A DNA stretch of 5,624 nucleotides, from positions 1 to 5,624 of the forward strand of contig WRMT01000203.1 of assembly GCA_009777005.1 (NCBI GenBank), given 5' to 3'. The notes beneath the pieces were generated by a model that searched no databases, was not told the origin of the DNA, and saw only the letters and a program-made list of their open reading frames with translations. This DNA is from Methanobrevibacter sp. (GTDB lineage: Archaea; Methanobacteriota; Methanobacteria; Methanobacteriales; Methanobacteriaceae). The first letter of the stretch is position 1. Each line of letters begins with the position of its first letter. Below are positions 1-4,841 of this stretch, one piece after another. The translations under genes were made by a program, and so were the position numbers.

Positions 1-342
1 GAAAGAGCTTTCAAAAGAGATCCTAAAAATGTTAAACTTCATATGGATTTAGAAGATTGGATATATTTCATGAAAAACCCTGATGAAACTATTAAAGATG
101 GAAAAATTGTTATGACTAATGAAATAAATATTGGGAAAACAGAATTAGAAATAATTAATTTCATCAAAAATAACAAACTTAAATCTATTAATGAGTTATC
201 TAAGCTATTAAAGAAGGATAATAGCACGATTCAGAGGAAAGTAAACCAGCTAGAAAAAGAAGGATTAATAACTATAGAAAAAGGGAATAAAAATAGTAAA
301 ATCCCTGTTGTGAATTATGATGAAATATCAATAGCTATCTAA
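1..342 (+). CDS. Winged-helix DNA-binding regulator, HVO_A0114-like, 5' partial
   Basis: This is probably a sequence-specific DNA-binding protein that acts as an antitoxin or autoregulator. The first ATG in the window is at 43, but the same frame is open to base 1 and encodes ERAFKRDPKNVKLH just before that methionine, so the true start probably lies outside the window. From the ATG at 43, residues about 32-90 form a winged helix: ELEIINFIKNN (helix 1), SINELSKLLKKD (helix 2), STIQRKVNQLEKEGLI (recognition helix) and a wing ending in KIPVVNYDEISIAI. The final 'P.V.YDEI.I.I' strand is typical of archaeal HVO_A0114-family proteins, which are known (family knowledge) to sit beside small toxins. 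A partner gene would have to lie left of the window. A 7-bp hairpin follows the stop. The fold is clear; the exact family is less so. Confidence 0.75.
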   Translation, partial: ERAFKRDPKNVKLHMDLEDWIYFMKNPDETIKDGKIVMTNEINIGKTELEIINFIKNNKLKSINELSKLLKKDNSTIQRKVNQLEKEGLITIEKGNKNSKIPVVNYDEISIAI

Positions 343-427
343 ACTCTTGAAACTCTTTAGTTTTCCAATAGCTGGAAAAATTCTGTTTAAAATCACAATC
401 TTGAGTTAAAACAATAAAATAAGGCAT
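335..427 (-). pseudogene. Antisense coding relic with an IVLTQDCD motif
   Basis: On the minus strand a 30-codon frame starts MPYFIVLTQDCDF, continues KQNFSSYWKTKEFQEFR and ends with TAG, overlapping the 3' end of the regulator gene tail to tail. The hydrophobic strand followed by TQDCD is protein-like, and similar I-V-L-T-Q-D-C-D stretches occur in uncharacterised archaeal and bacterial proteins. The same frame continues upstream as open sequence (449-562, including SKLTKRNVSITPKDRTRVKN), interrupted only by one TAG at 446-448. This suggests the 3' end of a decayed longer gene rather than a chance frame. I cannot name the family or its activity. A chance frame in AT-rich DNA remains possible. 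Confidence 0.45.
361..379. repeat. 7-bp hairpin after the regulator gene
   Basis: TTTTCCA (361-367) and TGGAAAA (373-379) pair perfectly around a 5-base loop, 18 bases after the regulator stop. No long T run follows on the + strand. It could help end or stabilise the transcript, but it also lies inside the antisense relic and may be incidental. Just before it, AAACTCTT occurs twice (341-348 and 350-357). Confidence 0.4.
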
Positions 428-453
428 TGTAAAATAAAAGTAGTACTAATTTT

Positions 454-480
454 TAACTCTAGTCCTATCTTTAGGAGTTA
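454..480. repeat. Inverted repeat in the leader of the two-gene cassette
   Basis: TAACTC (454-459) pairs with GAGTTA (475-480). An alternative stem TCCTA (463-467) with TAGGA (472-476) overlaps it, so the two cannot form together. It lies 100-125 bases upstream of the ATG at 580 and also inside the open antisense frame. Its role, if any, is unknown. Confidence 0.3.
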
Positions 481-545
481 TCGAAACATTTCTTTTAGTA
501 AGCTTAGATTTTTCATAAGTATGGGTCGATATGATAAAATATTGA

Positions 546-597
546 TTATACAAATGAATAATTCATAAGGAGTATAAAAATGGTTTATACAAATGAA
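546..597 (+). promoter_or_regulatory. 13-bp direct repeat flanking the start codon of the two-gene cassette
   Basis: TTATACAAATGAA occurs at 546-558 and again at 585-597, 39 bases apart, bracketing the ribosome site and the ATG at 580. AAGGAG at 567-572 lies 7 bases before that ATG and sets the start. A weak TATA-like stretch (GATAAAATATT, about 533-543) lies upstream. Paired repeats around a start could be an operator for autoregulation of a toxin-antitoxin-like operon. They could equally come from a small local duplication. The ribosome site is solid; the operator idea is inference. Confidence 0.4.
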
Positions 598-1164
598 AAT
601 TGGGATAATAATTCTTTCATATTCGATATAGCTGAAATTACATTCTCAAAGTTTACTGAATTATTAGAATTTTTAAAACATAAAGTATTTGAAAAAAAGC
701 GAGAATTTATGAGCATATCTCCTGACACATTTAACTCTGCATATAAATTATTTAATCATACTTTAGATGCTTATAAATCTTGTATTAAAAATGTTCTTTT
801 CATGGAAAAAGAAATTTATCCCATTACTGAGATACAAGATATTTTGGATTACTTTTTTAATGAAAATTTTGAAAATATAGCTATAGAAGAACTTGAATTT
901 GCAATAAGATTGATAGAAGCTTATTCTAATTTTTATATTAAAAATGCGAAATTAAGAAGACAATATTTTCCTTTAATAGAAGATTATCTAAAAGAGCCTG
1001 AGAATTATATGGAAAAATATGTTCTCGAATATAATGCTTTATTTGATGAATATTTTAAAACTTTTAATAATCAGGAAAACGAATTTTATAATAATTTTTA
1101 CACACCTAAAGGAGAATATAACAAGTCTATTAATGAAACATTTAAGATATTAGGAAGATTATAA
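580..1164 (+). CDS. Helical protein of unknown family, first gene of the PIN cassette
   Basis: I do not recognise this 194-residue protein. It has no signal peptide, membrane segment, zinc motif or obvious helix-turn-helix. Predicted character is almost all alpha-helical and acidic, with many Phe, Tyr, Glu and Asn. Stretches such as ITFSKFTELLEFLKHKVFEKK (about residues 20-40) and IAIEELEFAIRLIEAYSNFYI (about 100-120) look like amphipathic helices suited to protein-protein contact. The start is set by AAGGAG seven bases upstream. It is followed with no gap by a PIN-like gene in the same reading frame, separated only by one TAA, so the two are almost certainly co-transcribed and translationally coupled. 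By position it could be an inhibitor or adaptor of the nuclease (inference). Known PIN antitoxins are usually under 100 residues, so this would be an unusual partner. Confidence 0.85.
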   Translation: MVYTNENWDNNSFIFDIAEITFSKFTELLEFLKHKVFEKKREFMSISPDTFNSAYKLFNHTLDAYKSCIKNVLFMEKEIYPITEIQDILDYFFNENFENIAIEELEFAIRLIEAYSNFYIKNAKLRRQYFPLIEDYLKEPENYMEKYVLEYNALFDEYFKTFNNQENEFYNNFYTPKGEYNKSINETFKILGRL

Positions 1165-1851
1165 ATGCCTATCCTATTTTTTGATAATAATATTCCTGTA
1201 GGTTATTGTTTTATGCAAGATCCCCAGCATGAACTTGCCAAAAAAGCTTTTGAAAACATCAGTACCAAATACTGGTCAAAAAATGTTATTTTCGAATTTA
1301 CACGAGTGTGTGATAGAAAATTATTAATCCTAGATGATTTTATCGATGAAATAATTGATGAAATTGGTTCTATTGATGAAAAATTATCAATTGAACAATT
1401 GGCAAATATTGTGGATTGTCTCAAATTTGAAGCTTTAAACAAGAAGGCAATTTCAATTATTGTTAATGATATTTGGAATGAAGGACATTTTAATGGAAAA
1501 GAATCTGCAGATAAAATTATTCCATATCTTAAGGATTATAAACGAAGTTTTAAGAAAAGAGTAAGAAAATTTAAAACCGATTGTTACATAAATCTTAATG
1601 AGCATGAACGTCTAATTTCTTATCCTAAAAAGGAAAAATTACTGAAAAAGTGTGTCGATGGTGAAGACAGTTTTTTAAAGTTGGGAAATGATATGAATAT
1701 CTGTCTAGATGCACATGATTTAGCAAAAAAAGCAGATATTCATAAATTAACTTTTATAACTGATGATTTACCCCTTTTTGATTGTAAAAATATTTTAGAA
1801 ACCAGTACTAAAATTTATCAAGTAGCTGCTTTAAGAAAATACTCATTTTAA
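1165..1851 (+). CDS. PIN-like domain ribonuclease, large form
   Basis: Probably a metal-dependent ribonuclease of the PIN fold, which commonly cleaves tRNA, rRNA or mRNA as the toxin of type II toxin-antitoxin systems. Acidic residues sit where the PIN active site needs them: D7 in ILFFDNNIP after the first strand, E44 in VIFEFTR, D182 and D185 in CLDAHDLAKKA, and D200/D201 in TFITDDLPLF. The last two motifs, D-A-x-x-L-A and T-x-D, are the classic PIN C-terminal signature. At 228 residues it is much longer than the usual 120-150. The extra length is a charged helical insert (about residues 55-165, with a Lys/Arg-rich patch YKRSFKKRVRKFK) that could bind RNA. Its ATG directly follows the TAA of the upstream gene, with AGGAAG at 1152-1157 as ribosome site. 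Fold assignment is good; substrate is unknown. Confidence 0.75.
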   Translation: MPILFFDNNIPVGYCFMQDPQHELAKKAFENISTKYWSKNVIFEFTRVCDRKLLILDDFIDEIIDEIGSIDEKLSIEQLANIVDCLKFEALNKKAISIIVNDIWNEGHFNGKESADKIIPYLKDYKRSFKKRVRKFKTDCYINLNEHERLISYPKKEKLLKKCVDGEDSFLKLGNDMNICLDAHDLAKKADIHKLTFITDDLPLFDCKNILETSTKIYQVAALRKYSF

Positions 1852-2070
1852 TCACAAGTGATAAGCTATGATTTCAGGATTATGTTATTTTAATTTAAGT
1901 GATTATAGTACGAAACTTAATTTTTGGCACTAAATTTTCTCATTATTTATATATAAATTGATAATTCTCGTGCCAAAAATTTGGTGTGCGACTATACTAA
2001 TTCTTTTCAGCACCGTGATTTTTAACAGTGCCTTATTATGAATTATTATTTAAAAAAAATTATTTTATAC
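1852..2070. other. Gene-free stretch after the PIN gene
   Basis: No gene could be supported here. The stretch begins with a small ATCAC-AA-GTGAT palindrome overlapping the PIN stop codon, then holds the 12-bp inverted repeat described separately. A minus-strand frame of about 35 codons (ALLKITVLKRISIVAHQIFG and onward) is open but resembles nothing I know, and it ends in a stop within the inverted repeat. Confidence 0.4.
1919..1981. repeat. Perfect 12-bp inverted repeat, 39-bp spacer
   Basis: AATTTTTGGCAC at 1919-1930 is exactly complementary to GTGCCAAAAATT at 1970-1981. The spacer contains the palindrome TTTATATATAAA (1946-1957) nearly at its centre, so the 63 bases could fold into one long hairpin. 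It lies 68 bases after the PIN stop. It could be a transcript end structure, a miniature element with terminal inverted repeats, or a protein-binding site. I see no matching target duplication at its edges. Confidence 0.5.
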
Positions 2071-2076
2071 ATATTA

Positions 2077-2230
2077 ATTTAGTTGAATTAATTCTATATT
2101 AATTATTTTGCTAAAACAATATTTTAATAAGTTTAAAACATTAAATAAAGAATCATTCATTTTATTCAAAAATTTTGCAAGTTCTTATAAGTTGTCAAAT
2201 ATTTTAATCCCTTGGTTTTAACAAATGTCG
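2077..2230 (-). pseudogene. Decayed 3' tail of the NDT-like gene (copy 1)
   Basis: Minus-strand reading of about 2226-2160 gives VKTKGLKYLTTYKNLQNFE then stop, aligning with VKSNGAKAFNSLEELAEFL at the C-terminus of the intact gene at 5085-5477. The DNA downstream of the stop is even better kept: 31 bases at 2112-2142 are identical to 5036-5066. A further stretch on the far side (about 2091-2152) matches copy 2 (about 3146-3206). Nothing of the catalytic part is present. Upstream on the same strand the sequence changes into a group II maturase relic. This is the oldest-looking of three copies of the same gene end. Confidence 0.7.
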
Positions 2231-2318
2231 GATAAAATTAGAATATTACTCGTTACACTCTCTTAAAAACTGTTTGTACCATTTACACGACAAACGATTT
2301 GAGCATATCTTTATCCCG

Positions 2319-2576
2319 TTAGTATGAAATAGTTTTTTCGTTAAAATATTCAGTTTTAGATTTATCATATAGAATGTGATTAAATTTAATCAATTCATGT
2401 CTTCTCATAGGAACCCTAGACATTTTAATAATATGTTTACCTTTTTTGGATCCAGCTAAAATCCATTAATATCTAGGATTATTCCTCCCCAAAAATCGGA
2501 AAATATGATTAATAAACCACTTTGTCGACTTTTTAGGATGCGATCTTTCAATAAATTTAAACATCATTATAGGCGA
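2319..2576 (-). pseudogene. Group II intron maturase X-domain remnant
   Basis: One minus-strand frame reads MMFKFIERSHPKKSTKWF, then INHIFRFLGRNNPRY, stop (2468-2466), WILAGSKKGK, HIIKMSRVPMRRHELIKFN, HILYDKSKTEYFNEKTISY, stop (2321-2319). This follows the C-terminal pattern of group II intron-encoded proteins: 'RRHPKKS.KW', a tryptophan-containing strand, a KGK turn, then 'IP.RRH..IK.N..YD....YF..', which is the maturase (X/thumb) region. The X domain normally follows a reverse transcriptase of about 300-400 residues and helps splicing and reverse transcription. Here the reverse transcriptase is absent and two in-frame stops interrupt, so it is inactive. Decayed sequence in shifted frames continues to about 2235 (for example WYKQFLRECNE) and may come from the linker or endonuclease. 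No domain V hairpin was found downstream. Confidence 0.72.
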
Positions 2577-2607
2577 GGTGTTGCAACACCGTTAGAACAT
2601 CATAATA
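2560..2607. repeat. 12-bp imperfect direct repeat around a palindrome
   Basis: AACATCATTATA (2560-2571) and AACATCATAATA (2596-2607) differ at one base and are 36 bases apart. Between them lies the perfect 14-bp palindrome GGTGTTGCAACACC (2577-2590). The left copy overlaps the point where maturase similarity begins, so this may mark a rearrangement junction. Confidence 0.5.
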
Positions 2608-2832
2608 ACAAAGAGGTAACATTTATATACACAATGTTACATACATTATATCGCCTAAGTCGAGGTAGGCAAAAAGCCTCTTAATTGAGGATATTTTACT
2701 GTGCTCGTTATTCGAGTGTAATGTTAGAATGGTTTGTTTTCAAATCCGTCTTGTTTGTCTGTGTGTTTTTAACTCCTCGTAGTTCTTTCATTAGAGAGGC
2801 TACGATGACAAACACTTTCAACTTCTTTTTTT
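2565..2832 (+). ncRNA. Candidate structured RNA with nested and competing stems (strand uncertain)
   Basis: This stretch is visibly richer in G and C than its surroundings and packed with stems. TAGGCGA (2570-2576) pairs with TCGCCTA (2653-2659), enclosing GGTGT-TGCA-ACACC (2577-2590) and GTAACATT/AATGTTAC (2616-2623/2633-2640), a three-way-junction layout. Then come AGGC/GCCT (2669-2672/2678-2681), CCTC/GAGG (2679-2682/2689-2692), CTCG/CGAG (2704-2707/2713-2716), and a two-part stem of GTGTTT (2763-2768) with AAACAC (2810-2815) and TCGTAG (2777-2782) with CTACGA (2800-2805). T7 at 2826-2832 could end a + strand transcript. On the minus strand it lies directly upstream of the maturase relic, so it may instead be leftover group II intron RNA. 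I matched it to no known RNA family. Confidence 0.35.
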
Positions 2833-2950
2833 AATATTTCATGATTCATAATTACTCTTTCTTTTAAATAAATTTATAAATGAACTAAACTATCTGTTTT
2901 GTCTTAAAGTCAAGTAAAGAGAATTCATCCAATTATTTATATTCAGTTTT
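2833..2950. other. Gene-free stretch between structured segment and RhuM relic
   Basis: Nothing firm is visible. A 26-codon minus-strand frame (2769-2849) begins MNHEILKKEVESVCHRSLSN after a GAAAGAG-like ribosome site, but it runs into the hairpins of the structured segment, and I do not recognise it. Confidence 0.3.
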
Positions 2951-3111
2951 TTATTTCAATTCTTTAAAAATACTATTAGCCCATATTCTGAATTGTATGG
3001 CTTCTTTAAAATCGTTTACATACTATCCTACTGAAATAATCAGCTAAGATTGTAGAAAATTAAGTCTCTTTTTATATCACGATTTCCTCTTTTTAAACTA
3101 TTCGGATTTCC
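2951..3111 (-). pseudogene. RhuM-type protein fragment, frameshifted
   Basis: Minus-strand reading gives KRGNRDIKRDLIFYNL (about 3093-3046), then after a one-base deletion LIISVG, TAG (3025-3023), YVNDFKEAIQFRIWANSIFKELK, stop at 2953-2951. Joined, this follows the RhuM signature 'EGNR.VKR.I.FYNLD.IISVGYRVNS....QFRIWA...LKE'. RhuM-family proteins (first noted in a Salmonella pathogenicity island) are common on phages and mobile elements and have no settled biochemical function. Only the central domain survives, about 50 codons of a protein usually over 300 residues. The deletion and the internal stop make it dead. Sequence upstream, toward 3140, is too decayed to assign and then joins the NDT copy 2 flank. 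Confidence 0.75.
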
Positions 3112-3215
3112 CTAATAGTTGAATTTTCCTATAGTTCTTGAGTTATCCTATATTAATTATTTGGCTAAAAAATTATTTTAATAAGAATAAAACATTAAAT
3201 AAAGAATTTTAACAA

Positions 3216-3420
3216 TTATTCCTTATTATTCAAAAATTTTGAAAGTTTTTCTAAGCTATTAAATACTTTAACACCATTAGACTTAACCAATTTAGACACT
3301 ACTTCTAATGATTTTCTTTGTGGACTTGACCATTTTTCTCCACTGTCTTCATCTAAAATACATAATATTGTTTTTTCAGGTTTCGTAGTATTGTCATCCA
3401 CTACTTCAGCTATTGAATAC
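3216..3420 (-). pseudogene. Truncated NDT-like gene tail (copy 2)
   Basis: From YSIAEVVDD (starting about 3419) to the stop at 3216-3218 this is an unbroken frame matching residues 64-130 of the intact gene at 5085-5477, with about 55 of 67 residues identical by my count. It keeps the likely catalytic glutamate (SIAEVV) and the whole C-terminus (EKTILCILDEDSGEKW, QRKSLEVVSKLVKSNG). It lacks the N-terminal half with the GGT nucleotide-binding loop. Similarity stops abruptly at base 3420; upstream, the frame reads FDIKKK and hits a stop. The ATG at 3401 has no ribosome site and would leave out the glutamate, so this is best called a fragment rather than a small gene. Its 3' flank (3166-3206) also matches the other copies. 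Confidence 0.8.
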
Positions 3421-3443
3421 TTTTTTTTAATGTCAAATTATGG

Positions 3444-3562
3444 TTAAAGCAAGAAGTATACATTATTTGAAAATTTGATATAAATTGTTTAGTTTAAAAT
3501 ATTTTAAATTAATAACAGTCCTCAGAAGTTAGGTTCTAGGATGAAAAAATTTACCATCACAA
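3444..3562. repeat. Diverged spacer repeat, copy A
   Basis: Bases 3444-3562 resemble 4594-4708 in the same order: TTAAAGCAAGAA, ATTGTTTAG followed by a TTTTAAA-rich run ending in AGTC, and GAAAAAATTTACCAT against AGAAAAATTTACAAT, with small gaps between. An open + strand frame (3508-3585) reads NNSPQKLGSR, MKKFTITNLEKFIY, stop; copy B keeps EKFTISI. The pair may therefore descend from a duplicated, now dead coding segment. In such AT-rich DNA the match is suggestive only. Confidence 0.4.
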
Positions 3563-3608
3563 ATTTAGAAAAATTTATATATTAGTTATTACTAATTAAT
3601 TAATAGTG

Positions 3609-3628
3609 TATACTATTTTTTTAGTATA
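3609..3628. repeat. 7-bp hairpin upstream of RNA candidate
   Basis: TATACTA (3609-3615) pairs with TAGTATA (3622-3628) around six T. A second dyad, CATATT (3637-3642) with AATATG (3651-3656), follows and contains a TATA-like core. They could be promoter or operator elements for the RNA candidate at 3661. Confidence 0.35.
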
Positions 3629-3635
3629 TGTAAGT

Positions 3636-3653
3636 GCATATTATAATATTAAT
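3636..3653 (+). promoter_or_regulatory. Putative TATA-box region for the RNA candidate
   Basis: GCATATTATAATATTAAT carries TATA-like cores about 15-25 bases before 3661, where the hairpin-rich transcript would begin. This fits archaeal spacing but is weak evidence in such AT-rich DNA. Confidence 0.3.
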
Positions 3654-3660
3654 ATGTGTA

Positions 3661-3744
3661 ACAGGTAAATCCTATAAGTATCGTCACATTTTGTGGCGAG
3701 TAAATTGCTTATAGGTACTGGCCTTCGGGTAAAATCTTTTTTTT
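3661..3744 (+). ncRNA. Candidate small RNA with long hairpin and T8 terminator
   Basis: A G+C-richer island in AT-rich surroundings. CCTATAAG (3671-3678) pairs perfectly with CTTATAGG (3708-3715). Inside, TCGTCACA (3681-3688) pairs with TGTGGCGA (3692-3699) around a TTT loop, allowing one G-T pair. An asymmetric internal loop (TA against GTAAATTG) joins the two stems. A short TTCG-capped hairpin follows (GCC 3721-3723, GGT 3728-3730), then T8 at 3737-3744, a typical archaeal stop signal. There is no reading frame of note. It converges on the 3' end of the DUF3800 gene, so it could also act as that gene's 3' structure or as an antisense RNA. I match it to no known riboswitch, ribozyme or sRNA family. 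Confidence 0.5.
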
Positions 3745-3749
3745 AGATT
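3733..3749 (+). terminator. Oligo-T terminator
   Basis: T8 (3737-3744) follows the TTCG hairpin and is itself framed by AATCT and AGATT. This suits transcription ending from left to right and supports the + strand for the RNA candidate. Confidence 0.5.
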
Positions 3750-3797
3750 AGTACTTAATATTTTTAGTAATTATAATTAATAATTAGTAGATACGAT

Positions 3798-4436
3798 TTA
3801 TAATTTTTTAATATTTGTTTTTAAATGTATTAGATCTACAAATTCAGGATTCTTTCTTTCAAATTTTTGAAAATAAGACCAAGCAACGACATCCACAACT
3901 TGTATTGATTCATATTTATGAGATTCATTATGATGTATTTCAACATTAAATTTATTATCAATATCTAACTTTTCTTTAAAAAAATCATTGAACTTCTTAA
4001 TATCTTCATATTTGAGTTTTGATTTATCTATTCTAACTAGTAATGAGGAGTTTATTTCTATTTCTTCTGCCAATAATCCTGCAATGTAATCATAGATACT
4101 ATTTTTTTTATTCCTTTCTAAATTTTCATTATTTGAAAAAACTTTTGATTTTCTTAATCCGGGAAAAAGTTTTTTCTTTTTATCCCATATAACACAATAT
4201 ATTTCAGCATCTAGTTTATTTACTTTTCTTAAAATTTGTTTGAGAATTTTAGCAGAACAAGTTATTCCCTTTATTTCACGAACATTAGCTAATTTTTTCT
4301 TGAATTGGTTTCTTCTTAAAGTTTTTATTATTTTTCCAAGCTTTTTTTCTTCTTTTATTAATATTCCTAATATAATAAAGTATTTTGATCCATGCTTTCC
4401 TAAGTCTCCACTTTCATCTATTATTAAATATGTCAT
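3798..4436 (-). CDS. DUF3800 family protein (putative RNase H-like nuclease)
   Basis: A 212-residue protein opening with MTYLIIDESGDLG and then KYFIILGILI, the hallmark DESG strand-turn of DUF3800. The family is thought to have an RNase H-like fold with acidic metal-binding residues; no defined substrate is known, and members are frequent on phages and in defence neighbourhoods. Visible candidates for the acidic site are D7/E8, D137 in LLVRIDKSKLK, and D182 in the C-terminal IQVVDVVAW helix, which matches the family's 'Q.aD..a' ending. Between them lies a Lys-rich helical part, consistent with nucleic acid contact. AGG at 4446-4444 lies 7 bases before the ATG. A TATA-like ATATTTATA at 4493-4501 would place transcription start near 4468. 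It stands alone, convergent with the RNA candidate at 3661-3744. The family call is good; activity is inferred. Confidence 0.82.
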   Translation of the reverse strand: MTYLIIDESGDLGKHGSKYFIILGILIKEEKKLGKIIKTLRRNQFKKKLANVREIKGITCSAKILKQILRKVNKLDAEIYCVIWDKKKKLFPGLRKSKVFSNNENLERNKKNSIYDYIAGLLAEEIEINSSLLVRIDKSKLKYEDIKKFNDFFKEKLDIDNKFNVEIHHNESHKYESIQVVDVVAWSYFQKFERKNPEFVDLIHLKTNIKKL

Positions 4437-4492
4437 GCAAGAACCTATATTTTGAATTATTTATTATTTTATTACGATTTTTTATTACTTAC

Positions 4493-4518
4493 ATATTTAT
4501 ATTTTAATATTTAAATGT
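4493..4518 (-). promoter_or_regulatory. Putative promoter of the DUF3800 gene
   Basis: On the minus strand a TATA-like TATAAATAT (4501-4493) is preceded by an A-rich stretch and by ACATTTAAATATT (4518-4506). The latter 13 bases recur exactly 50-62 bases upstream of the NDT-like gene (5539-5527). This may be a shared promoter element or AT-rich coincidence. Confidence 0.4.
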
Positions 4519-4593
4519 TATTATTTTATATTAGTAAAGTCTCATGGTCCTGATTAGATTTTCATGCTTTTTCATGGAGAATTGTAATTAATA

Positions 4594-4708
4594 TTAAAGC
4601 AAGAATAATTTTTAATTGGAAAATCCTGTAGGAATTATATTGTTTAGATATTTTAAAATTTTAATAGTCAATTGCGATTATGTATTTAAAATCAGAAAAA
4701 TTTACAAT
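4594..4708. repeat. Diverged spacer repeat, copy B
   Basis: Partner of the segment at 3444-3562, with TTAAAGCAAGAA at the left, ATTGTTTAG in the middle and AGAAAAATTTAC at the right. It lies about 160 bases upstream of the DUF3800 start, whereas copy A directly abuts the truncated NDT copy 2. Confidence 0.4.
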
Positions 4709-4828
4709 TTCCATTTGAAAATTCAAAAAAAAAAGAAATTTAATTGCTATTCTTAAAAAAAAATAAAAAATAGTAAGATATAATCAAAATAAAGAAAAAA
4801 TAAATAATAAACATGTGAAATATAGTTT

Positions 4829-4841
4829 AAAAAAAAAAAAA
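4829..4841 (-). terminator. T13 run on the minus strand
   Basis: Thirteen consecutive A on the + strand give T13 on the minus strand, about 245 bases past the NDT-like stop. Oligo-T alone can end archaeal transcription. In this AT-rich context it could be incidental. Confidence 0.35.

Noticed and set aside
39..227. Minus-strand 62-residue frame
   Set aside because: It is the antisense shadow of the winged-helix gene, with hydrophobic low-complexity composition and no ribosome site.
1203..1442. Minus-strand 79-residue frame
   Set aside because: Antisense shadow of the PIN-like gene, which has clear catalytic residues on the other strand.
412..2047. Possible inverted match AATAAGGCA(T/C)TGT flanking the PIN cassette (about 418-430 and 2028-2040)
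   Set aside because: Only about 12 bases with a mismatch; the left copy is explained by the antisense coding relic, so terminal repeats of an element are not supported.
2722..2844. Plus-strand frame starting MLEWFVFKSVLFVC
   Set aside because: About 40 codons running through hairpin-rich sequence, with no ribosome site and no recognisable family.
3216..3401. Calling the ATG at 3401 a real 61-residue gene
   Set aside because: It lacks a ribosome site and the N-terminal half with the GGT loop. Similarity to the intact gene continues upstream of the ATG to 3420, so it is a truncated remnant.
3716..3734. Resemblance of the GGCCTTCGGGT stretch to a conserved 16S rRNA hairpin
   Set aside because: The match is only about 11 bases around a common TTCG tetraloop, and the flanks do not fit rRNA.
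3661..3744. Known ribozyme or riboswitch (hammerhead, pistol, fluoride, TPP)
   Set aside because: The conserved core sequences of these classes are not present. Only generic stem-loop structure is seen.
4240..4455. Plus-strand 71-residue frame
   Set aside because: Antisense shadow of the DUF3800 gene.
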